In this document: piece by piece, positions 54,545-63,045 of the stretch
How the letters are laid out: every line of letters begins with the position of its first letter
How positions within the stretch are numbered: position 1 is the stretch's first letter
Origin: Amaricoccus sp.
Lineage (GTDB): Bacteria; Pseudomonadota; Alphaproteobacteria; Rhodobacterales; Rhodobacteraceae
Assembly: GCF_017993425.1 (NCBI RefSeq)
Contig: NZ_JAGOMQ010000022.1
Coordinates: forward strand, 1 to 64,000
Direction: 5' to 3'
DNA: 64,000 nucleotides
Position numbers and translations under genes: made by a program
Notes under the pieces: generated by a model
Seen by the model: only the letters and a program-made list of their open reading frames with translations
Database searches by the model: none
What the model was told of the DNA's origin: nothing

Positions 54545-55841
54545 TCTCGAGGGGTTTCTCGACACGCTCTCCCCGAACGCGCTGATGGCGCTGCCGTGGC
54601 TCTTCGAGCATTGGGCGATCGAAGGGCACCAGCTCGCCCCCGACGGGGACTGGTCGACCTGGGTGATCCTGGGCGGCCGGGGGGCGGGCAAGACCAGGGC
54701 CGGATCCGAATGGGTCCGGTCCATGGTCGAGGGCGGCCGGCCGGGCGACCCGGGGCGCAGGTCCCGGGTCGCCCTGGTCGGCGAGACGCTCGACCAGGTC
54801 CGCGAGGTGATGATCTTCGGGGAGAGCGGCATCCTCGCCTGCTCGCCCCCCGACCGCCGGCCGGAGTGGCAGGCGACGCGCAAGCGGCTGGTCTGGCCGA
54901 ACGGCGCGGTGGCGCAGACCTTCTCGGCCTCCGATCCGGAGAGCTTGCGGGGGCCGCAGTTCGACTGCGCCTGGTGCGACGAGCTGGCGAAGTGGCGCAA
55001 GGGCCAGGAGGCCTGGGACATGCTGCGCTTCGCGCTCCGGCTCGGCGAGCTGCCGCAGGCGCTGGTGACGACGAGCCCGCGGAGCGTGCCGCTCCTGCAG
55101 GCGATCCTGGACGAGGCCGGCACGGTGGTGACGCGGGCGCCGACCTCGGCGAACCGGATGCATCTGGCGCGGAGCTTCCTCGAGACGGTGACGCGGGCCT
55201 ATGCCGGCTCGAAGCTCGGGCGGCAGGAGCTCGACGGCGAGATCGTCCGCGATCTCGACGGGGCGCTCTGGCCCTGGGAGCTGATCGAGGCGGCGCACCG
55301 GCCGGGGCCGGAGACGCTCGACCGGGTGGTGGTGGCGGTCGACCCGCCGGCCACCGCGGGCGGCGACGAATGCGGGATTGTGGTGGTCGGCGCCGTCACA
55401 GACGGGCCGCCGACCGGCTGGCGGGCCGAGGTGCTGGCGGATGCGAGCATTGCGGCGGCCAGCCCGAACGGCTGGGCGGAGCGGGCGGTGGAGGCCTTCC
55501 ACCGCCATCGCGCCGACCGGCTGGTGGCGGAGGTGAACCAGGGCGGCGACATGGTGGCGACGCTGATCCGCCAGGTCGACCCGCTGGTGCCGTTCCGCGC
55601 CGTGCGGGCGAGCCAGGGCAAGGCGGCGCGGGCGGAGCCCGTGGCGGCGCTCTACGAGCAGGGGCGGGTGACGCATCGCGGCGTCTTTGCCGCGCTCGAG
55701 GCGCAGATGGCGCAGATGACGACCGGCGGCTTCGCCGGCAAGGGCAGTCCCGACCGGGTGGACGCGCTGGTGTGGGCGATCACCGAGCTGATCGTCGACC
55801 CGGCCTCGCGGCATCTCCGGCCGCAGATTCGCGGGCTCTGA
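54519..55841 (+). CDS. g2: GTA gp2, large terminase
   Basis: A DNA-packaging ATPase/nuclease, ~440 residues. Walker A GGRGAGKTR (~52-60), Walker B CAWCDELA (D154, E155), ATPase coupling TTSPRS, and the nuclease acids in VAVDPPA and further on LVAEVNQGG and DRVDALVWA. The start is uncertain: homologues begin a few residues before the NALMALPWLFEHWA region, and no ATG or GTG lies in frame there, so the TTG at 54519 is proposed. It packages host DNA in GTAs. Confidence 0.9.
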   Translation: MPRGPGKGDLEGFLDTLSPNALMALPWLFEHWAIEGHQLAPDGDWSTWVILGGRGAGKTRAGSEWVRSMVEGGRPGDPGRRSRVALVGETLDQVREVMIFGESGILACSPPDRRPEWQATRKRLVWPNGAVAQTFSASDPESLRGPQFDCAWCDELAKWRKGQEAWDMLRFALRLGELPQALVTTSPRSVPLLQAILDEAGTVVTRAPTSANRMHLARSFLETVTRAYAGSKLGRQELDGEIVRDLDGALWPWELIEAAHRPGPETLDRVVVAVDPPATAGGDECGIVVVGAVTDGPPTGWRAEVLADASIAAASPNGWAERAVEAFHRHRADRLVAEVNQGGDMVATLIRQVDPLVPFRAVRASQGKAARAEPVAALYEQGRVTHRGVFAALEAQMAQMTTGGFAGKGSPDRVDALVWAITELIVDPASRHLRPQIRGL

Positions 55842-55894
55842 GCCCCTCGGGCGGCGACGCCCTTCGTGAGCAGACAGCAAGGAGCAGGCTGGCC

Positions 55895-57073
55895 ATGGTC
55901 TGGCAGATATTCCGCATGTCGAAGCCGCCGGCGGCGCCCGAGGCGAAGTCCTCGGCCGCGGCGCCGACGCTGGCGTTCCACGGGGCGGGGCGGGCGGCCT
56001 GGTCGTCGCGCGACGTGCCCACGCTGACCCGTATCGGCTTCCAGGGCAACCCGGTGGCGTTCCGCTGCGTGAAGCTGATCGCCGAGGCGGCGGCGGCGGT
56101 GCCGCTGGTGGTGCAGGACGCGGCGCGGCGGTTCGACGCGCATCCGCTGCTGGAGCTTCTCGTGTCGCCCAATCCGGGGCAGAGCGGCGCGGAGCTGATG
56201 GAGGCGTTCTACGGCTATCTGCTGCTGACCGGCGACGCCTATCTGGAGGCGGCGGGCGAGGTGGCGGGCGGCGGGCCGCGCGAGCTCTACGTGCTGCGGT
56301 CGGACCGGATGACGGTGGTTCCGGGGACGGACGGCTGGCCGGTGGCGTTCGAGTATGCGGTGGGCGCGAAGAAGCATGTCTTCGACATGCGGGCCGAGCG
56401 GCCGCCGGTGCTGCACGTCAAGAGCTTCCATCCGCAGGACGACCATTACGGGCTGAGCCCGCTGCAGTCGGCGGCGGCGGCGATCGACGTGCACAACTCG
56501 GCCGCGGCCTGGTCGAAGGCGCTGCTCGACAACGCGGCGCGGCCCTCGGGCGCGATCGTCTATCGCGGCGTCGACGGGCACGGGGCGCTGGGCGCCGACC
56601 AGTATGCGCGGCTGGTCGAGGAGCTGGAGATCAACCACCAGGGCGCGCGGAACGCCGGGCGGCCGATGCTGCTCGAGGGCGGGCTCGACTGGAAGCCGAT
56701 GGGGTTCTCGCCCTCGGACATGGAGTTTCATCGCACCAAGGAGGCGGCGGCGCGCGACGTGGCGCTCGCGTTCGGGGTGCCGCCGATGCTGCTCGGGCTG
56801 CCGGGTGACAACACCTATGCGAACTACGCCGAGGCGCACCGGGCGTTCTACAGGCTGACGGTGCTGCCGATGGTCGCGAAGACCATGGCGGCGATCTCGG
56901 GCTGGCTGCCGCTCTACTACGGCGAGGGCTTCCAGCTGAAGGTCGATGACGACAACGTGCCGGCGCTCGCCGAGGAGCGCGAGGCGCTGTGGCGGCGGAT
57001 CGCCGGCGCGAGCTTTCTCAGCGACGCGGAGAAGCGCCAGCTGCTCGGCCTGCCGGCCGCGGGCGGCGCCTGA
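55895..57073 (+). CDS. g3: GTA gp3, portal protein
   Basis: A 392-residue HK97-type portal protein. It shows the family core FRCVKLIAEAAAAVPLVV, ALLDNAARPSGAI, GVPPMLLGLPGDNTYANYAEAHRAFY (in parts) and the C-terminal helical barrel. It forms the dodecameric ring through which DNA is packaged. The ATG follows AAGGAG by about ten bases. Its stop overlaps the next ATG (TGATG). Confidence 0.95.
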   Translation: MVWQIFRMSKPPAAPEAKSSAAAPTLAFHGAGRAAWSSRDVPTLTRIGFQGNPVAFRCVKLIAEAAAAVPLVVQDAARRFDAHPLLELLVSPNPGQSGAELMEAFYGYLLLTGDAYLEAAGEVAGGGPRELYVLRSDRMTVVPGTDGWPVAFEYAVGAKKHVFDMRAERPPVLHVKSFHPQDDHYGLSPLQSAAAAIDVHNSAAAWSKALLDNAARPSGAIVYRGVDGHGALGADQYARLVEELEINHQGARNAGRPMLLEGGLDWKPMGFSPSDMEFHRTKEAAARDVALAFGVPPMLLGLPGDNTYANYAEAHRAFYRLTVLPMVAKTMAAISGWLPLYYGEGFQLKVDDDNVPALAEEREALWRRIAGASFLSDAEKRQLLGLPAAGGA

Positions 57074-57318
57074 TGCGCGCCGCGGCCCGTGGGGGCGGAT
57101 CGCGGTTCCTCTACGAGCCCTTCGACGCGGCGCATGTCCGCATCGATGCGAACGAGCGCATCACCGAGGAGCGCTGGCGACAGCTGGAGCGGCGCCTCGA
57201 GGACATCGAGGAGACGCTGGAGCGGCTGGAGGGGCGGGTCTGGGTCGCCGTCTACGGCGCGGCGTCGCTGATCCTCGCCGACATCGCCTACGGGCTGATC
57301 CGCATGAGCATCTCTTGA
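57073..57318 (+). CDS. GTA gp3.5 small protein with membrane-like helix
   Basis: An 81-residue protein: an N-terminal arginine/glycine-rich part, a charged coiled coil (ERWRQLERRLEDIEETLERLEG, in part, ~30-55) and a hydrophobic C-terminal helix (VWVAVYGAASLILADIAYGLI, in part). The TGATG overlap with the portal stop points to coupled translation. RcGTA has a gene at this place (g3.5) linked to head formation. Confidence 0.8.
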   Translation: MRAAARGGGSRFLYEPFDAAHVRIDANERITEERWRQLERRLEDIEETLERLEGRVWVAVYGAASLILADIAYGLIRMSIS

Positions 57319-57329
57319 GGGACGCAACC

Positions 57330-57890
57330 ATGACGCAAGGCATCGCCGGCTATCCGGCGCTCGAGACCAAGTTCCGCCGCTTCGACGGCGAGCTGGCGCT
57401 GAAGGACGGCGCGGTGATCGCCGGGTACGCGAGCCTGTTCGGCGCGACCGACCAGGGCGGCGACGCGGTGCAGAAGGGGGCCTATGCCGGCTCGCTCGCG
57501 CGGCTCTCCCGCAGCGGCCACGCGGTCAAGATGCTGTGGCAGCACGACCCGACGCGCCCGATCGGCGTGTGGGACGAGGTGCGCGAGGACGAGCGGGGCC
57601 TTTTCGTGAAGGGCCGGCTCCTCCTCGAGGTTCAGGCGGCCCGGGAGGCGCATGTGCTCCTCCAGGCCGGGGCGATCGACGGGCTCTCGATCGGCTACCG
57701 CACGATCCGCTCCGAGAAGTCGGGCGCGGGCGGGCGGCTCCTGCACGAGGTCGAGCTCTGGGAGGTGTCGCTCGTGACCTTCCCGATGCTGCCGCAGGCG
57801 CGGGTGCAGGCGGAGCCCGCCGAGGGCGACGCCGAGCTGGCGCGGACGCTCGCGGAGACCTTCCGCGCGGCGCGGGAGATGCTGGCGTGA
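57330..57890 (+). CDS. g4: GTA gp4, HK97-family prohead protease
   Basis: A 186-residue serine protease that matures the capsid. Motifs: GYASLFGATDQGGDAVQKGAY, the His in MLWQHDPTRPIG and the Ser in GLSIGYR, followed by ELWEVSLVTFPM. It precedes the capsid gene, as in all HK97-type modules. Confidence 0.95.
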   Translation: MTQGIAGYPALETKFRRFDGELALKDGAVIAGYASLFGATDQGGDAVQKGAYAGSLARLSRSGHAVKMLWQHDPTRPIGVWDEVREDERGLFVKGRLLLEVQAAREAHVLLQAGAIDGLSIGYRTIRSEKSGAGGRLLHEVELWEVSLVTFPMLPQARVQAEPAEGDAELARTLAETFRAAREMLA

Positions 57891-57931
57891 CCGACGCCGG
57901 CGAAAGGAACAGCAAGCAAGGGACCAGTCTC

Positions 57932-59131
57932 ATGCAGAAGTCTGAAGCAGCGTCCGGCGCGGGCAGCGCCGCCGCGCCGGTTTTCAACCCGGCCCAGGAA
58001 GTGAAGGCGGCCCTCAGCGGGTTCCTCGGCGAGTTCGGGGCCTTCCAGTCTGAAATCAAAGCGAAGCTCAAGGAACAGGACACCCGTCTGGCCATGCTCG
58101 ACCGCAAATCCATCGCGACCTCCCGCCCGCCCCTCGGCCGTGTCGAGGGCGAGGCCCCGCACAAGAAGGCCTTCGGCGCCTACCTGCGCTCGGGCGACGA
58201 CGACGCGCTCCGCGGCCTCGTGATCGAGGGCAAGGCGCTCTCGACCGCCGTGGCGGCGGACGGCGGCTATCTGGTCGACCCGCAGACCGCTGCCGAGATC
58301 GTCGGCGTCCTGCGCTCCTCGGCCTCGATCCGGGCGATCGCCAACGTGGTGCAGGTCGAGTCCGGCGCCTTCGACGTGCTGGTCGACCACACCGACATCG
58401 GCTCGGGCTGGGCGTCCGAGGCGACGACGACCGGCGAGACCGGCACCCCGCAGGTCGATCGCATCTCGATCCCGCTGCATGAGCTCGCCGCGCTGCCCAA
58501 GGCCTCGCAGCGGCTGCTGGACGACAGCGCCTTCGACGTCGAGGGCTGGCTCGCCCAGCGCATCGCCGACAAGTTCAGCCGCGCCGAGGCCTCGGCCTTC
58601 GTCAACGGCGACGGCGTCGAGAAGCCCACGGGCTTCCTGAACTATCCCAAGGTCGACAACGACCTCTTCGCCTGGGGCTCGCTCGGCTACGTGCCGACCG
58701 GTTCGGCGGGCGACTTCTCGGGCAGCGACCCGGCCGACGCGATCGTCGACCTCGTCTATGCGCTCGGCGCCCGCTACCGCGCCAACGCGACCTTCGTGAT
58801 GAACTCGAAGACCGCCGGCGCCGTGCGCAAGATGAAGGACGCGGACGGCCGCTTCCTGTGGTCGGACGGTCTCGCCGCCGGCGAGCCGGCCCGCCTGATG
58901 GGCTATCCGGTGCTGATCGCCGAGGACATGCCGGACATCGCCGCCAACGCCTTCGCGGTCGCCTTCGGCGACTTCCGCGCCGGCTACACCGTGGCGGAGC
59001 GGCCGGACCTGCGCATCCTGCGCGACCCGTTCTCGGCCAAGCCGCACGTGCTCTTCTACGCCACGAAGCGGATCGGCGGCGACGTCAGCGACTTCGCGGC
59101 GATCAAGCTGCTGAAGTTCGCGGCGAGCTGA
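57932..59131 (+). CDS. g5: GTA gp5, major capsid protein
   Basis: A 399-residue HK97-fold capsid protein. Residues ~1-100 form a helical scaffold-like segment to be cut by gp4; the mature part starts near residue 100 (GKALSTAVAADGGYLVDPQ) and contains the E-loop and P-domain patterns (ELAALPKASQRLLDDS, FVNGDGVEKPTGFL, NSKTAGAVRKMKDADGRFLW in parts). It builds the small GTA head. Confidence 0.97.
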   Translation: MQKSEAASGAGSAAAPVFNPAQEVKAALSGFLGEFGAFQSEIKAKLKEQDTRLAMLDRKSIATSRPPLGRVEGEAPHKKAFGAYLRSGDDDALRGLVIEGKALSTAVAADGGYLVDPQTAAEIVGVLRSSASIRAIANVVQVESGAFDVLVDHTDIGSGWASEATTTGETGTPQVDRISIPLHELAALPKASQRLLDDSAFDVEGWLAQRIADKFSRAEASAFVNGDGVEKPTGFLNYPKVDNDLFAWGSLGYVPTGSAGDFSGSDPADAIVDLVYALGARYRANATFVMNSKTAGAVRKMKDADGRFLWSDGLAAGEPARLMGYPVLIAEDMPDIAANAFAVAFGDFRAGYTVAERPDLRILRDPFSAKPHVLFYATKRIGGDVSDFAAIKLLKFAAS

Positions 59132-59382
59132 GGCACGGGCGGGCGGGGCGTGGTCCCGTCCGTCACCTGATCCGGCGCGGTCGGCGGCGGCGGGGGCGCC
59201 CCGCCGGCCGCGTCGGTGGTCCGTCCCCGCAAGGGGCGGGCCGGCACGTCCCCGCGTTCTCCGGCTGCTGCTCCCTTTCGCTCGGGCGGCGCGGGGGCGT
59301 GCCTGTTCATGGCCGTGACCGGAGGGGGTCGCGGCGTCTCGCTTCGCACTGACCGGGCCCGGGCCCTGAGGGAGAATTCCAG
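59132..59382. other. 251-bp spacer between capsid and connector genes
   Basis: Unusually long for this otherwise overlapping gene set. It has several GC-rich inverted repeats (for example CCCCGC/GCGGGG types near 59220-59250) but no T-tract. A leader or processing site that raises capsid expression over downstream genes is possible. No ORF seen. Confidence 0.4.
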
Positions 59383-59982
59383 ATGATCCTGACCGAAGTG
59401 AGCGCGCCGGCCGCCGGGGCGGTTCCGGTGCGCGCCTTCGCCGAGCACCTGCGGCTGGGGACGGGCTTCGCCGACGACGGCTCGCTCGACGCCGCGCTCG
59501 AGCTTTATCTCCGTTCGGCCATGGCGGCGATCGAGGCGCGGATCGGCCGGGCGCTGCTCGCGCGGCCCTTCACGCTGACGGTGACGCGCTGGCGCGAGGA
59601 CGCCTGCCAGGGCCTGCCGATCGGGCCGGTGCGCGCGGTGGAGGCGGTGGCGCTCGTCGATGCCGACGGCGACGCCGAGCCGGTCGATCCGGCGGCCTGG
59701 TCGCTGCATCGCGACAGCCAGCGGCCGCGGATCGTCGGCCGCTTCGGCCGCAGCCTGCCGCGCATCCCGAGCGCTGGCCATGCAGAGATCCGCTTCGAGG
59801 CGGGGTTCGGCGAGGCCTGGGCCTCGGTTCCGGCGGACCTGCGGCAGGCGGTGTTCCTGCTGGCGGCGCATTATTTCGAGAACCGCAGCGACAGCGACGT
59901 CGCGCCGGGGGCGATGCCCTTCGGGGTTCTGGTGCTGATCGAGTCCTATCGCGCCGCCCGGCTCGGCGGGAGCGCCGCGTGA
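59383..59982 (+). CDS. g6: GTA gp6, head-tail connector
   Basis: A 199-residue head completion protein of the phage gp6-like family (phage_gp6/YqbG type): AFAEHLRLGTGFADDGSLDAALE in parts, AIEARIGRAL and a C-terminal YFENRSDSD region. It docks on the portal and joins head to tail. It overlaps g7 by four bases (GTGA). Confidence 0.93.
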   Translation: MILTEVSAPAAGAVPVRAFAEHLRLGTGFADDGSLDAALELYLRSAMAAIEARIGRALLARPFTLTVTRWREDACQGLPIGPVRAVEAVALVDADGDAEPVDPAAWSLHRDSQRPRIVGRFGRSLPRIPSAGHAEIRFEAGFGEAWASVPADLRQAVFLLAAHYFENRSDSDVAPGAMPFGVLVLIESYRAARLGGSAA

Positions 59983-60320
59983 CGCGGGCGGTCCGGCTTT
60001 CACGCCGCCTGACCCTGGAGGCGCGCGAGGTCGCGCCCGACGGGTCGGGCGGCCAGACGGTGAGCTGGCGGGCGCTTGGCGTGCTCTGGGCGGAGGTGAC
60101 GGCGCGCACGGGCCGCGAGGTCTTCGCGGGCGAGCGGCCGGCGTCGCGGGTTCCGTACCGGATCGTTGTGCGGGGAGCGCCTGTCGGCGCGCCGTCGCGG
60201 CCGCGGGCGGAGCAGCGGCTGCGCGAGGGGGAGCGGGTCTTCGACATCCTCGCGGTGGCCGAGGCCGATCCGGCCGGGCGGTACCTGGAGATCGTCGCCG
60301 AGGAGGGCGTGGCGTCGTGA
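59979..60320 (+). CDS. g7: GTA gp7, head-tail adaptor
   Basis: A 113-residue phage head-tail joining protein (DUF1320/SPP1 gp16-like): RLTLEAREVAPDGSGGQTVSW, LWAEVTARTGREVFAGE and a final FDILAVAEADPAGRYLEIVAEEG. GTG start inside the g6 stop; its own stop overlaps the GTG of g8. Short structural protein of the neck. Confidence 0.92.
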   Translation: MTRAVRLSRRLTLEAREVAPDGSGGQTVSWRALGVLWAEVTARTGREVFAGERPASRVPYRIVVRGAPVGAPSRPRAEQRLREGERVFDILAVAEADPAGRYLEIVAEEGVAS

Positions 60321-60739
60321 GCTACGAATTCGCGGCCGCCTTGCAGGCGGCGGTCTACGGGCGGCTGGCGGGGGATCTCGCGGTGGCCGCGCTGGTCGGC
60401 GAGGCGATCCACGACGGGCCGCTGGAGCGCGGGGCGGAGCCCGCGGCGGCGGACTACGTGACGCTCGGCGAGGAGGAGGCGCGCGCCTTCGGCAGCAAGA
60501 CGAGCCGGGGCGCGGTGCATGACTTCACGGTGGCGGTGCATTCGGGCCGCGACGGGTTCGACCGGGCGAAGCGGATCGCGGGCGCGGTCTGCGCCTGCCT
60601 GATCGACGCGCCGCTGGAGCTCGCGGCCGGGCGGCTGGTGGGCCTGCGGTTCCTGCGGGCGCGGGCGGAGCGGGGTCCGGCCCCGGAGAAGCGGCGCGTG
60701 GCGCTGCGGTTCCGGGCGGTTCTGGACCAGGACGACTGA
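60317..60739 (+). CDS. g8: GTA gp8, tail terminator (DUF3168)
   Basis: A 140-residue DUF3168 protein: FAAALQAAVYGRLAGD, DGPLERGAEPAAADYVTLGEEE in parts, HDFTVAVHSGRDGFDRAKRIAG. It caps the tail tube. GTG start overlapping the g7 stop. Translation coupling continues along the operon. Confidence 0.93.
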   Translation: MSYEFAAALQAAVYGRLAGDLAVAALVGEAIHDGPLERGAEPAAADYVTLGEEEARAFGSKTSRGAVHDFTVAVHSGRDGFDRAKRIAGAVCACLIDAPLELAAGRLVGLRFLRARAERGPAPEKRRVALRFRAVLDQDD

Positions 60740-60761
60740 GTTTCATCGAGAGGACGAGGAC

Positions 60762-61175
60762 ATGGCGGCCCAGAGAGGCAAGGACCTGTTGATCAAGCTG
60801 GACCTGACCGGGGCCGGCGCCTTCGAGACCATCGCCGGATTGCGGGCGACGCGGATCGCCTTCAACGCCGAGACGGTCGACGTGACCAACCTCGGCAGTG
60901 AGGGGCGGTGGCGGGAGCTGCTGTCCGGCGCGGGCGTGCGCAGCGCGTCGATCTCGGGCTCCGGGGTGTTCCGCGACGCGGCGACGGACGAGCGGGCGCG
61001 GGCGATCTTCTTCGCGGGCGAGATCCCGCGGTTCCAGGTGGTGATCCCGAGCTTCGGCATCGTGTCGGGGCCGTTCCAGATCACCGGGCTGGAGTATTCC
61101 GGCAGCCACGACGGCGAGGCGGTCTACGAGCTGTCGCTCGCCTCGGCGGGCGCCGTGAGCTTCGAGGCGATCTGA
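60762..61175 (+). CDS. g9: GTA gp9, major tail protein
   Basis: A 137-residue TP901-1-type major tail protein: AAQRGKDLLIKLD, GLRATRIAFNAETVDVTNL, WRELLSGAGVRSASISGSGVF in parts. It polymerises into the tail tube. GAGAGGACGAGG lies before the ATG. Confidence 0.95.
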   Translation: MAAQRGKDLLIKLDLTGAGAFETIAGLRATRIAFNAETVDVTNLGSEGRWRELLSGAGVRSASISGSGVFRDAATDERARAIFFAGEIPRFQVVIPSFGIVSGPFQITGLEYSGSHDGEAVYELSLASAGAVSFEAI

Positions 61176-61507
61176 TGGCCAACCCGTTCCGCGGGGAGGT
61201 CGACCTCGTCGTCGACGGCGAGCCGCGGCCGATGCGGCTGACGCTCGGCGCGCTGGCCGAGCTCGAGGCGCGGCTGAAGTCGGATTCGCTGATGGAGATG
61301 ATCGGGCGGTTCGAGACGGGCGGCTTCCGGGTCCGCGACCTGGTGGCGCTGCTCGTCGCGGGCCTGAACGGCGGCGGCTGGCGGGTGAGCGAGCCGGAGC
61401 TCCTGGCGCTCCGGATCGACGGCGGGCCGGTGGTCGCGGCGCAGGCGGCGGCGCGGCTCCTGAAGCTCACCTTCAGCGTGCCGGGCGAGGACGAGGAGGC
61501 GGCGTGA
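61175..61507 (+). CDS. g10: GTA gp10, tail assembly chaperone-like
   Basis: A 110-residue gene-transfer-agent family protein: ANPFRGEVDLVVDGEPRPMRL, LGALAELEARLKSDSLMEMIGRFE in parts. Its place between the major tail and tape-measure genes is that of the tail assembly chaperone. Start and stop both overlap neighbours. Confidence 0.92.
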   Translation: MANPFRGEVDLVVDGEPRPMRLTLGALAELEARLKSDSLMEMIGRFETGGFRVRDLVALLVAGLNGGGWRVSEPELLALRIDGGPVVAAQAAARLLKLTFSVPGEDEEAA

Positions 61508-61728
61508 CCGGGATCGCCTGGGCGCGGCTGATGCGGCTCGGGATGGTCGAGCTCGGCCTCGCCCCGGGCGTGTTCTGGGATCTGACCCCGGCGGAGCTGA
61601 TGCTTCTCGCCGGGGTCGAGGCCGGGCCGGCGCCGATGCGGCGCGCCGGGCTCGAGGCGCTGATGGCGCTCTATCCGGACCGGTCGCGCGGCGCGAGCGC
61701 GCCGGGCCGGGCCGCGCAGGAGGGATGA
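61504..61728 (+). CDS. GTA gp10.1, small tail assembly protein
   Basis: A 74-residue protein (GTG start) with the family pattern WARLMRLGMVELGLAPGVFW, DLTPAELMLLAG. It matches the small ORF after g10 in RcGTA, probably the second part of the tail chaperone pair. Overlaps g10 and g11 by four bases each. Confidence 0.88.
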   Translation: MTGIAWARLMRLGMVELGLAPGVFWDLTPAELMLLAGVEAGPAPMRRAGLEALMALYPDRSRGASAPGRAAQEG

Positions 61729-62399
61729 TGTCGGACTACGAGAACCAGATCGACCGGCTCGACGCGCAGCTGGCCGGGCTCGAGGGCAGCATGGCGGGGC
61801 TCGAGGGGGTGACCTCGGCGTTCCGGCGCGAGCTCGACGGGATGGGCGGCAGCCTCAAGGACGCAGGCACGCAGGCGACGGGGATGTCGCGGTCGGTGAC
61901 GACCTCGCTCAGCCGGGCGTTCGAGGGGCTGGTCTTCGACGGCAAGCGGGCGTCGGAGGTGTTCTCCTCGCTCGGGCGGAGCCTGTCGGGCGCGCTGCTG
62001 AACCAGGCGCTGGCGCCGGTCCAGAAGTCGGTCGGGGGGGCGCTCGCCGGGGGGTTGCAGTCGATCCTCGGCGGGCTGCTCCCGTTCGCGAAGGGCGGCG
62101 TCCTGTCGGGCGGTCGCGTCGCCGCCTTCGCGCGCGGCGGCGTGGTGGACGGGCCGACGCATTTCCCGATGCGCGGCGGGGTCGGGCTGATGGGCGAGGC
62201 GGGGCCGGAGGCGATCATGCCGCTGGCGCGCGGCGCCGACGGCCGTCTCGGCGTGCGGACGGGCGGCGGAAGCGGCGGCGGGACGATCAACGTCACGATG
62301 AACGTCTCGACGCCGGATGCGGCTACCTTCCAGCGCTCGCAGGGGCAGATCGCGGCCGAGCTGTCGCGCGCGATGAAGCGCGGACGGCGCAATCTCTGA
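61725..62399 (+). CDS. g11: GTA gp11, short tail tape measure protein
   Basis: A 224-residue protein with an N-terminal coiled-coil (QIDRLDAQLAGLEGSMAGLE in part), a hydrophobic/glycine-rich centre (ALAGGLQSILGGLLPFAKGG), the FPMRGGVGLMGEAGPEAIMPL motif of lambda-type tape measures and a basic C-terminus. The short length fits the short GTA tail. ATGATG gives two possible starts. Confidence 0.93.
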   Translation: MMSDYENQIDRLDAQLAGLEGSMAGLEGVTSAFRRELDGMGGSLKDAGTQATGMSRSVTTSLSRAFEGLVFDGKRASEVFSSLGRSLSGALLNQALAPVQKSVGGALAGGLQSILGGLLPFAKGGVLSGGRVAAFARGGVVDGPTHFPMRGGVGLMGEAGPEAIMPLARGADGRLGVRTGGGSGGGTINVTMNVSTPDAATFQRSQGQIAAELSRAMKRGRRNL

Positions 62400-62412
62400 G
62401 GGAGTGAGGCGG

Positions 62413-63045
62413 ATGAGTTTCCATGAGGTTCGGTTTCCCGCGCCGCTGTCCGTCGGGTCGAGCGGCGGGCCGGAGCGGCGGACGGAGATCGTCGAGCTGC
62501 GGAGCGGCTTCGAGGAGCGCAATAGTCCGTGGGCGCATTCGCGTCGGCGCTACGACGCCGGGCTCGGCGTCCGGTCGCTCGACGACCTCGCGGAGGTCAT
62601 CGCCTTCTTCGAGGCGCGGCGCGGGCAGCTTTACGGGTTTCGCTGGAAGGACTGGACGGATTTCCGCTCCTGCCGGCCGTCGGAGACGCCCCGGCCGTTC
62701 GATCAGGCGATCGGCGTCGGTGACGGGACGCGCCGGGAGTTCCAGCTGACCAAGCGGTACGGGACGGGCGAGGACGCCTATCTGCGACCGGTGACGAAGC
62801 CGGTCGACGGCACCGTGCTCGTCGGGCGCGCCGGCGTCGCGCTGGCAGCGGGGCAGGGGCATTCGGTCGACCACACGCGCGGTAGGGTGCTCTTCGAGGC
62901 GGCCCCGGCGGCGGGCGCGGCGATCACGGCGGGGTTCGAATTCGACGTGCCGGTCCGTTTCGACGCGGACCGGATCGCGACGAGCCTCTCGAGCTTCGCC
63001 GCGGGCGAGATCCCGTCGATCCCGGTGGTCGAGGTCCGGGTCTGA
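62413..63045 (+). CDS. g12: GTA gp12, distal tail protein (DUF2460)
   Basis: A 210-residue DUF2460 protein: FHEVRFPAPLSVGSSGGPERR, RRRYDAGLGVRSLDDLAEVIAFFEARRG in parts, FRWKDWTDFRS, FEFDVPVRFD. It forms the distal tail ring of the baseplate. TGATG overlap with g13. Confidence 0.95.
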   Translation: MSFHEVRFPAPLSVGSSGGPERRTEIVELRSGFEERNSPWAHSRRRYDAGLGVRSLDDLAEVIAFFEARRGQLYGFRWKDWTDFRSCRPSETPRPFDQAIGVGDGTRREFQLTKRYGTGEDAYLRPVTKPVDGTVLVGRAGVALAAGQGHSVDHTRGRVLFEAAPAAGAAITAGFEFDVPVRFDADRIATSLSSFAAGEIPSIPVVEVRV

